From NCBI GenBank assembly GCA_023444095.1, contig JAEZRP010000040.1, positions 169,211 to 233,210 of the forward strand: a stretch of DNA of 64,000 nt, given 5' to 3'. Below the pieces are notes generated by a model. The model was not told the DNA's origin. It did no database searches and was given only the letters and a program-made list of their open reading frames with translations. Made by a program: the position numbers and the translations under genes. This document shows positions 7,927-16,886 of this stretch, in pieces; positions within the stretch are counted from its first letter, which is position 1; every line of letters starts with the position of its first letter. This stretch comes from Bacillota bacterium. GTDB taxonomy: Bacteria; Bacillota; Clostridia; Christensenellales; Aristaeellaceae.

Positions 7927-8520
7927 CTACTCGTTTTCCGGCGCCGCCCGGCCGTTGGAGGGATCGGCGCCGACCGGCTCGTCCGTTCGGAGAACCCGCA
8001 CGGAATCATCCTCCGGCTCGACAAAAAGCGTATCGCCGCTTTTCAATACGCCGGTCAGAAAAAGGATGGAATCAAATGTCATCAGAAATCCGCCCAGCGG
8101 AATGGGCACGAACTGCCACCAGGTCCTCAGCCCCGTCATGGGCAATCTGCCAGGGAGGTCCATCATCTTGAGGCACCTCTGACCGCCGTACCACAGCATG
8201 AAAAGCCCGCAGAGCAGCACGCACACGTCGGTCAACACGTCGAGCGATTTTCGCGGCAGGCTGCCCTTTTTGAAGCGGGCGTAGAGAACCGTCACGGCGA
8301 TGTGGGCGTGGTCGCGCACACCCATGGCGCAGGCGAGAAAGGCGAACAGGGAGACCAGAAGGAGCGGAACCTCCTCGGCCCAGCTGATGCCGGTATTAAA
8401 AAAGTACCGGAGGATCACGGTCATCGTGACGATGATAACCATCGCTACGAGCGCGATTTCAGAAATCAGAAGGAATGCTCTGTGGGCGATCGAATTCAGT
8501 GCTCTGAGAAAGCTGCTCAT
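7927..8520 (-). CDS. dctQ: TRAP transporter small permease (DctQ)
   Basis: 197 residues with four predicted membrane helices, as in DctQ subunits that join the binding protein to the large permease. Typical features are VILRYFFNTGISWAEEVP near residue 40 and a conserved hydrophilic loop GVRDHAHIAV. The C-terminal 40 residues are acidic and soluble, longer than usual. It lies 67 bp downstream of dctP, a gap filled with a strong hairpin, and 102 bp upstream of dctM. Confidence 0.92.
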   Translation of the reverse strand: MSSFLRALNSIAHRAFLLISEIALVAMVIIVTMTVILRYFFNTGISWAEEVPLLLVSLFAFLACAMGVRDHAHIAVTVLYARFKKGSLPRKSLDVLTDVCVLLCGLFMLWYGGQRCLKMMDLPGRLPMTGLRTWWQFVPIPLGGFLMTFDSILFLTGVLKSGDTLFVEPEDDSVRVLRTDEPVGADPSNGRAAPENE

Positions 8521-8550
8521 CGCGCAACGCCTCCTTCATGTCGGCTTGAA

Positions 8551-8578
8551 ACCGGGAGGGGCGTCTCGGCGCCCCTCC
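8551..8578 (-). other. Intercistronic hairpin between dctP and dctQ
   Basis: Perfect 11-bp stem CGGGAGGGGCG / CGCCCCTCCCG with a six-base loop. No T-run follows, so it more likely protects dctP mRNA or partly attenuates reading into dctQM than fully terminates it. Confidence 0.6.
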
Positions 8579-8587
8579 CGTCGGTCG

Positions 8588-9580
8588 TCAGTACTTCTCG
8601 CCGATCGCCTTGATGGCGGCAATGACGTCCACGTAGTCTGCCGCGTACTCGTCGTAGAGCGGCGCCATGAGCGCCTCAAACTCGGCGCGGGCCTCGGGCG
8701 TCAGTTCGATGACGGTCGTTCCCGCGTCGCGCACGATCTGCTCCGCGGAGGCTTCCTTCTCGGCCCAGGCGCTGATCTCGAATTCCTGCGTGGCCTTGGC
8801 GCATTCCACGATGATGGCCCAATCCTCCTCGGAGACGGCGGCCTTCACGGCGGCGGAGGCGAGCAGGATCTCCGGAACGCGGGTGTGCTGGTCGAGGATG
8901 TAATAGCGCGCGGCCTCGTAGTCGCCCATGTTCTGGTAAGTGGGCCAGTTATTCTCCGCGCCGTCGATCACCTTGGTGGTGATGGAGGAGTAAACGTCGT
9001 TGGGGCCGATGCCGGTCACGGCGGTCGCGCCAAGCAGTTCGACCATCCGGACCATCATGGCGTTATTCTGGACGCGAATCTTGAGGCCCGCCATGTCGGC
9101 GACCGCGTGCACCTCCTTTGTCAGATAGAACGAGCGGGAGCCGGCGTCATAGTAGCAAAGGCCAACAAGGCCAGAGCCGCTTTCCTCGATGTCGGCGAGG
9201 AACTTCTGGCCGATCTCGCCGTTGAGTACCTCCCACATGTGCGCGCCGCTCTTGTAGAGGTAGGGCATCTGGATGGCGTTGAGTGCGGGCACGTAGCTCG
9301 CGACGGGCGAAGCGGAAACGCGGGCGAAGCCCAGATCGCCCAGCTGCAGGGCCTCGATCGCCTCGGTCTCCTGGCCGTACAGCGTGCCGCCGGTGTAAAC
9401 TTCGATCTTGACGCGGCCCTCCGTCTTCTCCTCCACAAGCCGTGCGAACTCGTAATCGGCGAGCGCGGTGGGGTAGCCCTCGGCGTGAACCTCGCTCAGC
9501 TTCAGAACGGTCTGCGCGCTCGCGGCGGAAAAGACCATTGTCAAGACCAGGCACAGGACGACTGACAGAACCTTCTTCAT
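8588..9580 (-). CDS. dctP: TRAP transporter substrate-binding protein (DctP)
   Basis: 330 residues: signal peptide MKKVLSVVLCLVLTMVFSAASA with cleavage before QTVLKLSE, then a DctP-fold binding protein. Family signs are GGTLYGQETEAIEALQLGDLGF, the segment MAGLKIRVQNNAMMV with the Arg that in DctP proteins holds the substrate carboxylate, and VIDGAENNWPTY. There is no lipobox cysteine, although Gram-positive binding proteins are usually lipid-anchored. GGAGGC precedes the start and a good promoter lies 100 bp upstream. The ligand is probably a carboxylated compound, by family rule. Confidence 0.93.
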   Translation of the reverse strand: MKKVLSVVLCLVLTMVFSAASAQTVLKLSEVHAEGYPTALADYEFARLVEEKTEGRVKIEVYTGGTLYGQETEAIEALQLGDLGFARVSASPVASYVPALNAIQMPYLYKSGAHMWEVLNGEIGQKFLADIEESGSGLVGLCYYDAGSRSFYLTKEVHAVADMAGLKIRVQNNAMMVRMVELLGATAVTGIGPNDVYSSITTKVIDGAENNWPTYQNMGDYEAARYYILDQHTRVPEILLASAAVKAAVSEEDWAIIVECAKATQEFEISAWAEKEASAEQIVRDAGTTVIELTPEARAEFEALMAPLYDEYAADYVDVIAAIKAIGEKY

Positions 9581-9683
9581 GATGGGTGCCTCCTTCATTC
9601 CTATTCAAGCCGCCTGCGCGGCGAGAGAACGCGCGCGTTCCGGACGCGATCGAATGACCGTAAAGGACCATAACGTTTCTTTT

Positions 9684-9712
9684 ACTATAACATATCCCTT
9701 CTTTTTTGTAAA
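9684..9712 (-). promoter_or_regulatory. Promoter of the dctPQM operon
   Basis: Minus strand TTTACA (9712-9707), 17 bp, TATAGT (9689-9684), about 100 bp upstream of dctP. Confidence 0.65.
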
Positions 9713-9841
9713 TATCTGGCAAACATTTTTGTACGATCCTCGGCTCTCGCGCCGGGGAAGCGTTCGCCCGGCGATCCTTTCTTTGGTAATCAACCGGATC
9801 CCGAAGGAGGATGGTCAGGCCGCACTTTCTTACTTTTTGAA

Positions 9842-9869
9842 TTGACGTTGCGTAAATAAATGATATAAT
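9842..9869 (+). promoter_or_regulatory. Promoter reading toward the beta-glucosidase operon
   Basis: TTGACG (9842-9847), 16 bp, TATAAT (9864-9869). The resulting leader of about 270 nt is long and contains the repeat-like element near 9990. Confidence 0.6.
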
Positions 9870-9989
9870 TCTGTTATCATGCAGGAATCGCGGACACGCG
9901 TTCCAGGTCGGCAAGGTCTGTCGCGCGCTCTACAATTTCACTGCGCTCCGTCCAACGGCTACTATCGGAATCTCGGCCTGCGCGCCGTT

Positions 9990-10009
9990 CGGACCGTGAC
10001 GCAAATGAA
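9990..10009 (+). repeat. Dispersed intergenic element, copy 1
   Basis: CGGACCGTGACGCAAATGAA here matches the element at 33030-33049 in 18 of 20 positions. In the frame giving R-T-V-T-Q-M-K the resemblance continues loosely downstream. It lies in the leader of the glucosidase operon. Confidence 0.4.
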
Positions 10010-10147
10010 GGAGCGGCTGCCGGCGGATCTTTTCGCGTGCGATTTTGGGCTTCTGCGGGAAACCCTGCGCGCAAGACTTCAAAAGCATATGGGCGCTTCA
10101 TGCCGGACCATTGAAGACACTGGGCTGATGCGCGGGAGGTGAGGGAC

Positions 10148-11488
10148 ATGTCGCTTGATTTTGGCGGGGCCTTCCTGTTTGGGGCGGCCACAGCCGCCTA
10201 CCAGATCGAGGGCGGTTGGAACGAGGACGGAAAGGGACCATCCATCTGGGATGTCTTTTCCCACACGAGGGGAAAGATCCGCGACGGTACCACGGGCGAC
10301 GTCGCGTGCGGCACGTACCGTGACTTTCAAACCGACGTCGATCTGATGAGCGCGCTTGGACTCAACGCCTACCGTTTTTCCATCAGCTGGTCGCGGGTTT
10401 TGCCGGAGGGCCGCGGCGCGGTGAACCAGAGGGGGCTCGACTATTATGGCCGCCTCGTCGACGCGCTCCTGGAAAAGGGGATTAGGCCCTTCGTCACGCT
10501 GTTTCACTGGGACACGCCCTACGCCCTGTTCCGGGACGGCGGAGGCTTTGCGGGCAGGGAGACCGCGCGGTACTTCGCGGATTATGCCGCGCTCGCGGTC
10601 CGCGCGCTGGGCGACCGCGTCAAGGACTGGATCACGCTGAACGAACCGTGGGAACACGCCATGTTCGGGCACTTTCTGGGGGAGCACGCCCCCGGGATCA
10701 AGAATCCGCGGACCTATTTCAAGGTGGCGCACCACGAGCTCCTGGGACACGGACTGGCGGTTCAAGCCATGCGCGGCGCGCGCGGCGACCTCAACATCGG
10801 CGTCACACTGAGCCAGTTCCCGGTCTATCCCGCGCGCTACGAGCCCACGGCGGCGGACCTCGACTCGGTGGAGCTGGCGGATGAGTTTATTAACCGCTTC
10901 TATCTGGACGGTATCTTCCGGGGCCGCTATCCCGAAAAGCTGATGAAAAGGCTCTGGCCCATCACCCCCAAGGTGCGGCCGGGAGACATGCAGACCATCG
11001 CGCAGCCGATCGACTTTCTGGGCGTCAATTACTATGGCAGGATCTTCGCTGCGCACAAGTGGTACATCCCGTTTTTGAAGACATGGGTGGACCGCGCATC
11101 CTCCGACCCGCGCTATGATCACCCCGTTTTGGGACCGCACGGATATCCGGAGGGGTTTCGCGAGCTTGCGAATCGGTATCGCACAGAATACGGCAACCCG
11201 CCGGTATATATCACGGAGAACGGCACCGTCGGCGGCGATCTCCACGATGCGGCGCGCATCGAATACCTGCGGCTGTATCTCGAGTCGCTCCGCACGGCCA
11301 TCGGGGAAGGCGCCGACATCCGCGGTTACTTCCACTGGACGCTCATCGACAATTTCGAATGGAACTCCGGCCTGTCCTGCCCCATGGGGCTGATCCGGGT
11401 GGATCACAAGACGCAGACCCGGACGATCCGCGACAGCGGCTACTGGTACCGCGACCTGATCGCCCGACAGGGCGGAGAATATGAATAA
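10148..11488 (+). CDS. GH1 beta-glucosidase
   Basis: 446 residues, the normal length for glycoside hydrolase family 1, retaining beta-glycosidases of the cytoplasm. The general acid/base is Glu166 in TLNEPW and the nucleophile Glu357 in YITENG; the N-terminal FLFGAATAAYQIEG and the FEWNSG motif near the end are also family marks. No signal peptide. The start is placed at ATG 10148 behind GGGAGGT; a GTG nine bases earlier is possible. The symporter gene follows after 19 bp, so the pair probably takes up and cleaves a beta-glucoside. No phosphate-binding motif specific to 6-phospho-glucosidases could be confirmed. Confidence 0.94.
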   Translation: MSLDFGGAFLFGAATAAYQIEGGWNEDGKGPSIWDVFSHTRGKIRDGTTGDVACGTYRDFQTDVDLMSALGLNAYRFSISWSRVLPEGRGAVNQRGLDYYGRLVDALLEKGIRPFVTLFHWDTPYALFRDGGGFAGRETARYFADYAALAVRALGDRVKDWITLNEPWEHAMFGHFLGEHAPGIKNPRTYFKVAHHELLGHGLAVQAMRGARGDLNIGVTLSQFPVYPARYEPTAADLDSVELADEFINRFYLDGIFRGRYPEKLMKRLWPITPKVRPGDMQTIAQPIDFLGVNYYGRIFAAHKWYIPFLKTWVDRASSDPRYDHPVLGPHGYPEGFRELANRYRTEYGNPPVYITENGTVGGDLHDAARIEYLRLYLESLRTAIGEGADIRGYFHWTLIDNFEWNSGLSCPMGLIRVDHKTQTRTIRDSGYWYRDLIARQGGEYE

Positions 11489-11507
11489 TGGAAAGGGGGG
11501 ATGCGGC

Positions 11508-12890
11508 ATGCAAAGGCACGGACTGACGCGTTGGCAGAAGTTTTGGCTTTCCCTTCCCACCATGCCCGGGAACCTCAGCGGGGTTCTGATTCACAACGCC
11601 TTTTTGAAGTATTACACGGACATCATCGGCATGGACCCCAAGCTGGTGGGCGTGATCTACGCGGTATTCGGCGTCTGGAACGCCATCAATGATCCCGCCA
11701 TCGGCGTTTTGCTGGACAGAGCCAAATACCGCGAGGGGAAGGGCAAATACGTATACGTCATGCGCCGCGCCGCGCCGGTCGCGCTGTTTGCCTCCCTGGC
11801 GATGATCTTCGCGCAGCCCGGGTGGCAGGAATGGGTCACATTCGCGTTCCTGCTCGCGCTCCTGTTCGTCTATGATACCGCGATGACCGCCTTTGGCATC
11901 GCCTACTCGAATTACCGGCTGATCGCCGCGCCCTCGAACGAGGACCGGGTCGACATCTCGGTCTATATAACCTACATTGCGAACATCGGCGGCTTTTTCG
12001 GAACGCTGATCCCGACGCTCTTGCTTGTGGGCGACGCGGACAAGTCACTCACGACGCTCCTGTTCGGCGGCGTGCTCCTCCTGAACGCCGCGCTCTACTA
12101 TGTCGCTCTCCGGCCCCTGAAGGACGCGCCGGAGATGTATCTTCAGGAAAACGCCCAGATTTCGGAAAGGAAGGGCATCTTCGGGGACGTGTTCGACAAT
12201 GTGCGGGAGGCCGCGCGGTCTAAATCGTTCGTCGCGTTCATGCTGGCACAGATTCTGGCCGCAGGTCCGCGCGCGTTCTACTTCACGCCGCTTCTGTACA
12301 TGTCGGATTATGTTTTGAAGCTCAAGGGCATTGAGGCGACGGTGATCGACGTGACAATGGGACTGGTGTTGTTTGCCGCTGTTCCCTTCCTGGGGAAGCT
12401 CACCAAGCGCCTGGGGCTCAAGGGCATGATGCTCGCATGCACCGTCCCCTGCGCCCTGTCCTACCTTGCGCTCTCGTTCGTGCGCGGCTTTCCCACCGCG
12501 ATCGCCGCGTATGTCGCCATGTACCTGTTTTCAAGCGCGGTCCTCATTCCGCAGGGACCCATGCTGGGCGCGATCATCGACGAGGACGAGCTGCGCACCG
12601 GTCGGCGCAAGGCCGGGATGTTCAACGGGCTCAACGCGCTTCTGACCGTGCCCGTCTCGGGCATTCAGGCGTCCCTGTTCATGGGCATCATCAGCGCCTA
12701 CGGATACCGCGCGGGCGCCGATGTGCAAAGCGCGCGGGCGCTTCTGGGCATCCGGATCGGAACCGGCGTCCTGCCGTTCGCCTTCATGCTCGCGAGCTTC
12801 GTGCCGCTGCTCCTCTTGCCCATCGACCGGAAGCGGGAGAACGAGCTCTCCGCGTTCGCCCAGAGCAGGCAGACGGACCCGCGGAACTGA
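11508..12890 (+). CDS. GPH-family glycoside:cation symporter
   Basis: 460 residues with about 12 membrane segments, of the glycoside-pentoside-hexuronide symporter family. Marks are the N-terminal LPTMPGNLSGVLIHNAFLKYYTD-like helix 1, AINDPAIGVLLDRAKYREGKGK (the family's cytoplasmic loop motif) and DEDELRTGRRKAGMFNGLN between helices 10 and 11. It is cotranscribed with the GH1 enzyme and so probably imports its substrate with Na+ or H+. AAAGGGGGG lies seven bases before the chosen start; an earlier ATG at 11481 overlaps the glucosidase stop. Confidence 0.9.
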   Translation: MQRHGLTRWQKFWLSLPTMPGNLSGVLIHNAFLKYYTDIIGMDPKLVGVIYAVFGVWNAINDPAIGVLLDRAKYREGKGKYVYVMRRAAPVALFASLAMIFAQPGWQEWVTFAFLLALLFVYDTAMTAFGIAYSNYRLIAAPSNEDRVDISVYITYIANIGGFFGTLIPTLLLVGDADKSLTTLLFGGVLLLNAALYYVALRPLKDAPEMYLQENAQISERKGIFGDVFDNVREAARSKSFVAFMLAQILAAGPRAFYFTPLLYMSDYVLKLKGIEATVIDVTMGLVLFAAVPFLGKLTKRLGLKGMMLACTVPCALSYLALSFVRGFPTAIAAYVAMYLFSSAVLIPQGPMLGAIIDEDELRTGRRKAGMFNGLNALLTVPVSGIQASLFMGIISAYGYRAGADVQSARALLGIRIGTGVLPFAFMLASFVPLLLLPIDRKRENELSAFAQSRQTDPRN

Positions 12891-12939
12891 TGCGCCGCCA
12901 TTCGCGCAAGGCTGCGCGCATCCGGAAATGCACCCATGC

Positions 12940-12972
12940 AACCGCCCCGCGCCAGAACGGCGCGGGGCGGTT
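12940..12972. terminator. Bidirectional hairpin between converging operons
   Basis: Perfect 14-bp stem AACCGCCCCGCGCC / GGCGCGGGGCGGTT with loop AGAAC, between the symporter gene and the oppositely directed yjfF-like gene. T-runs are poor on both sides. Confidence 0.6.
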
Positions 12973-12994
12973 CTCGCCGCGGGGGAAGCAACCG

Positions 12995-14044
12995 TCACCG
13001 GGCCTTGTGGCGCGCGGAGTAGGTGACGACGCCGCGCTGGATGACGATGAAGATGAGCAGCAGCGCGCCCGTCGCAATCTTGCCCCACCAGGAGGAGAGG
13101 TTTCCCGCAAACGTGATGAGCGAGGGAATGGTAGCCTTGAGAAGCACGCCGAACATGGTACCCACCATGTAGCCGACGCCGCCAGTCAGCATGACGCCGC
13201 CAATGACCGCTGCCGAGATCACGTCCAGCTCGCCGCCCGCGAGCGCAAGGTTCCAGCCGGACTTGACGTAGAGGACGTACGCGATGCCCGCGAGCGCGGA
13301 GCAGAAGCCGTTGATGCCGTAGACGAGCACCTTCGTGCGCCCGACGGGCAGGCCCATGAGCTTCGCCGACTGCTCGTTGCCCCCGATGGCGTAGACGTTT
13401 CTCCCGAACCTCGTGCGCTGGAGAAGAAAGGTTCCGAGGACGATCATCGCGAGGAAGACGATGACGCTGATCGTGATGTAGGAGACGGGTTTGATCTTCA
13501 CCCACTCCCCATCCTCAAGGCGGAAGATGTACTGCTTCCAGCCCGCGAGGGAATCGATCATGGGATGGTCGATGGAGATCGACTCACGGCTGATGAGCGA
13601 ACAAACGCCGCGCGCGAGGAACATGCCGGTGAGGGTCGTGATGAAGGGCGGCACGTTCAGATAGTGGATCGTCGCGCCCATCAAAAGCCCGAGACCCGTT
13701 CCGACGACGATGGCGAACGCCATGCAGATCGCCGGATGGATGCCCATCACGGTCGTCCCGTAGGCGATGAACATGCCCGTCAAGGACGCCACCGCCGCGA
13801 CCGACAGGTCGATGCCGCCTGTGATCAGTACCATCGTCATGCCCACCGCCGAGATGCCGATGTAGGCGTTCTCGGAGAACATGAGCGTGAACGTCCGGAG
13901 CGTCGTGAAGCCCTTGTTCCCGAACATGATCGCGCCGAAGAGATAGATCAGGATGAACACGCCGATGGTGGCGTAAACGACAATGTACTTGGGGTTGAAA
14001 AGCCGCGTCCAAAGGCTCTGGTGGCCGATCTCCCTTTTAAGCAT
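12995..14044 (-). CDS. yjfF: Sugar ABC transporter permease, second (YjfF-like)
   Basis: 349-residue permease of the ribose/galactofuranose class (BPD_transp_2), with ITGGIDLSVAAVASL, GNEQSAKLMGLPVGRTK and VIGGVMLTGGVGYM as family marks and eight or more membrane segments. It starts at ATG 14044, overlapping the previous permease gene by 8 bp, with GGAGGG eight bases upstream; this suggests coupled translation. Four genes in the order binding protein, ATPase, permease, permease match the E. coli ytfQRT-yjfF galactofuranose importer, from which the symbol is taken; the true sugar is not proven. Confidence 0.85.
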   Translation of the reverse strand: MLKREIGHQSLWTRLFNPKYIVVYATIGVFILIYLFGAIMFGNKGFTTLRTFTLMFSENAYIGISAVGMTMVLITGGIDLSVAAVASLTGMFIAYGTTVMGIHPAICMAFAIVVGTGLGLLMGATIHYLNVPPFITTLTGMFLARGVCSLISRESISIDHPMIDSLAGWKQYIFRLEDGEWVKIKPVSYITISVIVFLAMIVLGTFLLQRTRFGRNVYAIGGNEQSAKLMGLPVGRTKVLVYGINGFCSALAGIAYVLYVKSGWNLALAGGELDVISAAVIGGVMLTGGVGYMVGTMFGVLLKATIPSLITFAGNLSSWWGKIATGALLLIFIVIQRGVVTYSARHKAR

Positions 14045-15122
14045 GGATCTCACCCTCCTTTGCCCTGCCGCGCCTTGCCGCGAGCCTCGTATAGAAGCCG
14101 ACGATGGCCTTTCTGACGGGCTCCGACTGCACCACGATGACCACCGCGATGACCATGGCTTCGAAGGCCAGGATCGCCTCGGAGACGATGCCGAGGAAGA
14201 GCACCAGAGAAATGATCGTCTGGAGGATCAGGGAACCGAGAACCGTCCCCGCGAGACTGAACTTGCCGCCCGACATGGAGGTCCCGCCGATAACCACCGC
14301 GAGGATGGCGCTCAGCTCGTAGTTGACGCCCGCGTTGTTGGAGTCGCAGGAAGAGATGCGGCTTGCATAGATGAGTCCCGATATGCCGGAGAGGAAGCCC
14401 GTCAGGATGAACGCGATCATCACGATTCGCCCGGAGCGCAGCCCGGACACCCGGCTGGCGTTCGGGTTCACGCCCACGGACTCCACGAACATGCCGAATG
14501 ACGTCTTGCGGGCGAAAATCGCCATCGCGGCGACCACCACCGCAGCAATGATGATGGGCATCGGCAGCTTCAGAAAATATCCCTGGCCGATCTGCTGGAA
14601 GGGCTTATACATGGTGGTAAACTGCTTGCCGTTGGTGGCGATCTGGGCGATGCCGCGGCCCGCGACCATGAGGATGAGGGTCGCGATGATGGGCTGCATG
14701 CCCAGCTTCGAGATGAGGAAGCCGTTGAACGCCCCCATGAGGGTGCAGACCACGAGGGGCACCAGAATCACCAGAACGAAGGGCATCACCGAGTAGTTGC
14801 CGGGCGTGGGGTATTGGGTCACGTCCCATCTCAGGAACTTCAGTGCCATCGCGCCTGAAACCGCAACGAGCGCGCCGACCGAGAGATCCGTCCCGCCCAG
14901 CGCGATGACCAGAGTCATGCCCATGGAGATGATCATGATCTCCGCCGCGCGATTCAGGATGTCGATGGGCACGCCGTAGAACATGCCGGTCGCCGCATTG
15001 ATCTCGATTTTGAGAAAATCCGGCCGAATAAAGAGGCTTACGATCAGTATGAGCGCCTCCGCGACCGCCGCCCAGAACACCTTCGAGCGGGCGATTCGGT
15101 CAAAGTCGAACCTTTTTTTCAT
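14037..15122 (-). CDS. ytfT: Sugar ABC transporter permease, first (YtfT-like)
   Basis: 361-residue membrane protein of the same permease family, with IALGGTDLSVGALVAVSGA, VGVNPNASRVSGLRSGR and VIGGTSMSGGKFSLAGT. It begins with the basic segment MKKRFDFDRIARSK before the first helix. Its start overlaps the end of the ATPase gene by 4 bp and its end overlaps the second permease, so the three are made together. Having two different permeases is the mark of the YtfQRT-YjfF type as opposed to the single permease of ribose systems. Confidence 0.87.
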   Translation of the reverse strand: MKKRFDFDRIARSKVFWAAVAEALILIVSLFIRPDFLKIEINAATGMFYGVPIDILNRAAEIMIISMGMTLVIALGGTDLSVGALVAVSGAMALKFLRWDVTQYPTPGNYSVMPFVLVILVPLVVCTLMGAFNGFLISKLGMQPIIATLILMVAGRGIAQIATNGKQFTTMYKPFQQIGQGYFLKLPMPIIIAAVVVAAMAIFARKTSFGMFVESVGVNPNASRVSGLRSGRIVMIAFILTGFLSGISGLIYASRISSCDSNNAGVNYELSAILAVVIGGTSMSGGKFSLAGTVLGSLILQTIISLVLFLGIVSEAILAFEAMVIAVVIVVQSEPVRKAIVGFYTRLAARRGRAKEGEIHA

Positions 15123-16630
15123 GCGCCCACCTCCGCTTTTTCATTTGCGATGATCGCGAGGATGTCCGCCTGCCTGCAGTCCTCGCCGTCGAGCTCCGCC
15201 GCCTTCCTGCCGTCGCGCATCACGATGATGCGGTTCGAGCAGCGGATGATCTCGTCGAGCTCGGAGCTGATGAAGACGACCGCGATATCCCTTTCGCACA
15301 TCTCGAGCATGAGCCGGAGGATCTCCGCCTTCGCGCCCACGTCGATGCCGCGCGTCGGCTCGTCGAGGATCAGAACGTCCGGCTCGGTCGCAAGCCATCG
15401 GGCGAGAATCACCTTCTGCTGGTTGCCGCCGGAAAGCTCGCCCACCTTCTTCTCCGCGTCGGGCGTGGCGATGGAAAGAAGCTTGATGAACTTCTCTGCC
15501 AGCTCCTGCTGCTCCGCCTTCGGCACAGGCTTCAGAAAGCCGCGCTTGGCCTGTACCGCGAGGTAGATGTTCTCGCGCACGGACAGATCGCCGATGACGC
15601 CGTCGCGCTTTCTGTCCTCGGGGCAGAAGGCCATCTTGTGGTTGATGGCGTCGAGCGGGGTTTTGAGGTGCAGCGTCTGCCCCGCAAGCTTCACGGTGCC
15701 GTGCGCCGGGCGGGTCACGCCGAAGAGCATCTCCGCGGTCTCCGTGCGGCCCGAACCCAGAAGGCCCGCGAACCCGACCAGTTCGCCCGCGTTGACCGAG
15801 AGCGAAATCTCCTCCACCTTGCCCGGCACGCCGATCCTCTCTGCCTCGAGCATGGGCTTGGCGCCCGGCTTCTGGTGCGCGCGGGTAAAGTTGAACATCT
15901 CGTTCATGTCCTTGCCGATCATGTGGGTAACGAGCTCGAGCTTTGTGATCAGGGCGGTCCTGTAGCTCCCCACCAGCTTTCCGTTGCGCAAAACCGTGAT
16001 CCGATCCGAAATCTCAAACACCTGGTCGAGGAAATGGGTGATGAATACGATCCCCAGTCCCTCGGCCTTCAGGTCCCGCATGACCTTGAAAAGCCTCTGC
16101 ACCTCGTGCTCGTCGAGCGACGAGGTCGGCTCGTCGAGGATCAGCACCTTTGCTTTGACGTCGACCGCGCGGGCGATCGACACCATCTGCTGGATGGCGA
16201 TGGAATAATAGGAGAGCGGGCGCGTGACGTCGATCTCCATGCCCATGGAGCGCATCAGCTCCGCGGCGCGCGCGTTCATTGCCTTCCAGCTGATCCCGCC
16301 GAGCTTCATGGGCTGCCGCCCGATGAATATGTTTTCGGCCACGGTGAGATTGGGGCACAGGTTGACCTCCTGGAATACCGTGGAGATGCCCATCCCGATG
16401 GCGGCCTGCGGGCTCGAGGGCCTGATCATCGCGCCGTCCAGCGCGACCGCGCCCGCGTCCATCCGGTGAACCCCCGTCAGGCATTTGATGAGCGTGGATT
16501 TTCCCGCGCCGTTTTCGCCCAAAAGCGCGTGTACCTCGCCCCGCATGAGCGTAAAATCCACGTCGTCGAGCGCCTTCACGCCCGGAAACTGGATGGAAAT
16601 GCCCTTCATCGTGAGAATTTCATCCTGCAA
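15119..16630 (-). CDS. ytfR: Sugar ABC transporter ATP-binding protein, double NBD (YtfR-like)
   Basis: 503 residues with two fused nucleotide-binding domains. The first has Walker A GENGAGKST, a degenerate signature (SIAIQQMVSIARA) and Walker B LILDEPTSSLD. The second has a weakened Walker A (GLLGSGRTE) but a clear LSGGNQQK and Walker B LILDEPTRGID. This asymmetry is normal for RbsA/MglA/YtfR proteins. It powers the two permeases encoded downstream. The 256 bp between it and the binding-protein gene holds a long hairpin. Confidence 0.93.
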   Translation of the reverse strand: MQDEILTMKGISIQFPGVKALDDVDFTLMRGEVHALLGENGAGKSTLIKCLTGVHRMDAGAVALDGAMIRPSSPQAAIGMGISTVFQEVNLCPNLTVAENIFIGRQPMKLGGISWKAMNARAAELMRSMGMEIDVTRPLSYYSIAIQQMVSIARAVDVKAKVLILDEPTSSLDEHEVQRLFKVMRDLKAEGLGIVFITHFLDQVFEISDRITVLRNGKLVGSYRTALITKLELVTHMIGKDMNEMFNFTRAHQKPGAKPMLEAERIGVPGKVEEISLSVNAGELVGFAGLLGSGRTETAEMLFGVTRPAHGTVKLAGQTLHLKTPLDAINHKMAFCPEDRKRDGVIGDLSVRENIYLAVQAKRGFLKPVPKAEQQELAEKFIKLLSIATPDAEKKVGELSGGNQQKVILARWLATEPDVLILDEPTRGIDVGAKAEILRLMLEMCERDIAVVFISSELDEIIRCSNRIIVMRDGRKAAELDGEDCRQADILAIIANEKAEVGA

Positions 16631-16674
16631 ACGATCATCCCCTCAATCACAATGTCCGGTATCCTTACGCGAAG

Positions 16675-16703
16675 GACGGATGAGGGGGATGCCCCCATCC
16701 GTC
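16675..16703 (-). other. Intercistronic hairpin between ytfQ- and ytfR-like genes
   Basis: Arms GACGGATGAGGGGG and CCCCCATCCGTC pair over 12 bp with one bulged A and an ATG loop. It follows the binding-protein gene and has no T-run, so it fits mRNA stabilisation or partial attenuation. Confidence 0.6.
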
Positions 16704-16886
16704 GTGGGTCATGTCCGATTGCTCCAGGGCTATACCGCGCAGAGCATGCGCGTGCCGACGAGATGAATTTCCGTCAGATTGCGCTTGCGGAACTCGCCGG
16801 CGTAGCAGCGCTACGTCAAGAATTCTGCGGGGGTGAGATGGCGGAAATGCATCCGTCTGCGCGTGCAGGATTTGTGCGGGATAGCC

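Larger units (their letters stand above)
9581..10147. other. 567-bp divergent intergenic region
   Basis: This AT-richer gap between dctP and the beta-glucosidase gene holds one promoter for each side and a conserved repeat-like segment near 9990. A possible 87-codon frame (9879-10142) is present on the plus strand, but it lacks a ribosome site and shares its best part with another intergenic region, so it is not called as a gene. Confidence 0.6.

Noticed and set aside
9879..10142. 87-codon frame before the GH1 gene as a protein
   Set aside because: No ribosome site, no recognised domain, and its most conserved part belongs to a dispersed intergenic element.
10079..11563. 494-codon minus-strand frame opposite the GH1 gene
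   Set aside because: The plus-strand product has all GH1 catalytic motifs; the opposite frame shows no family motif.
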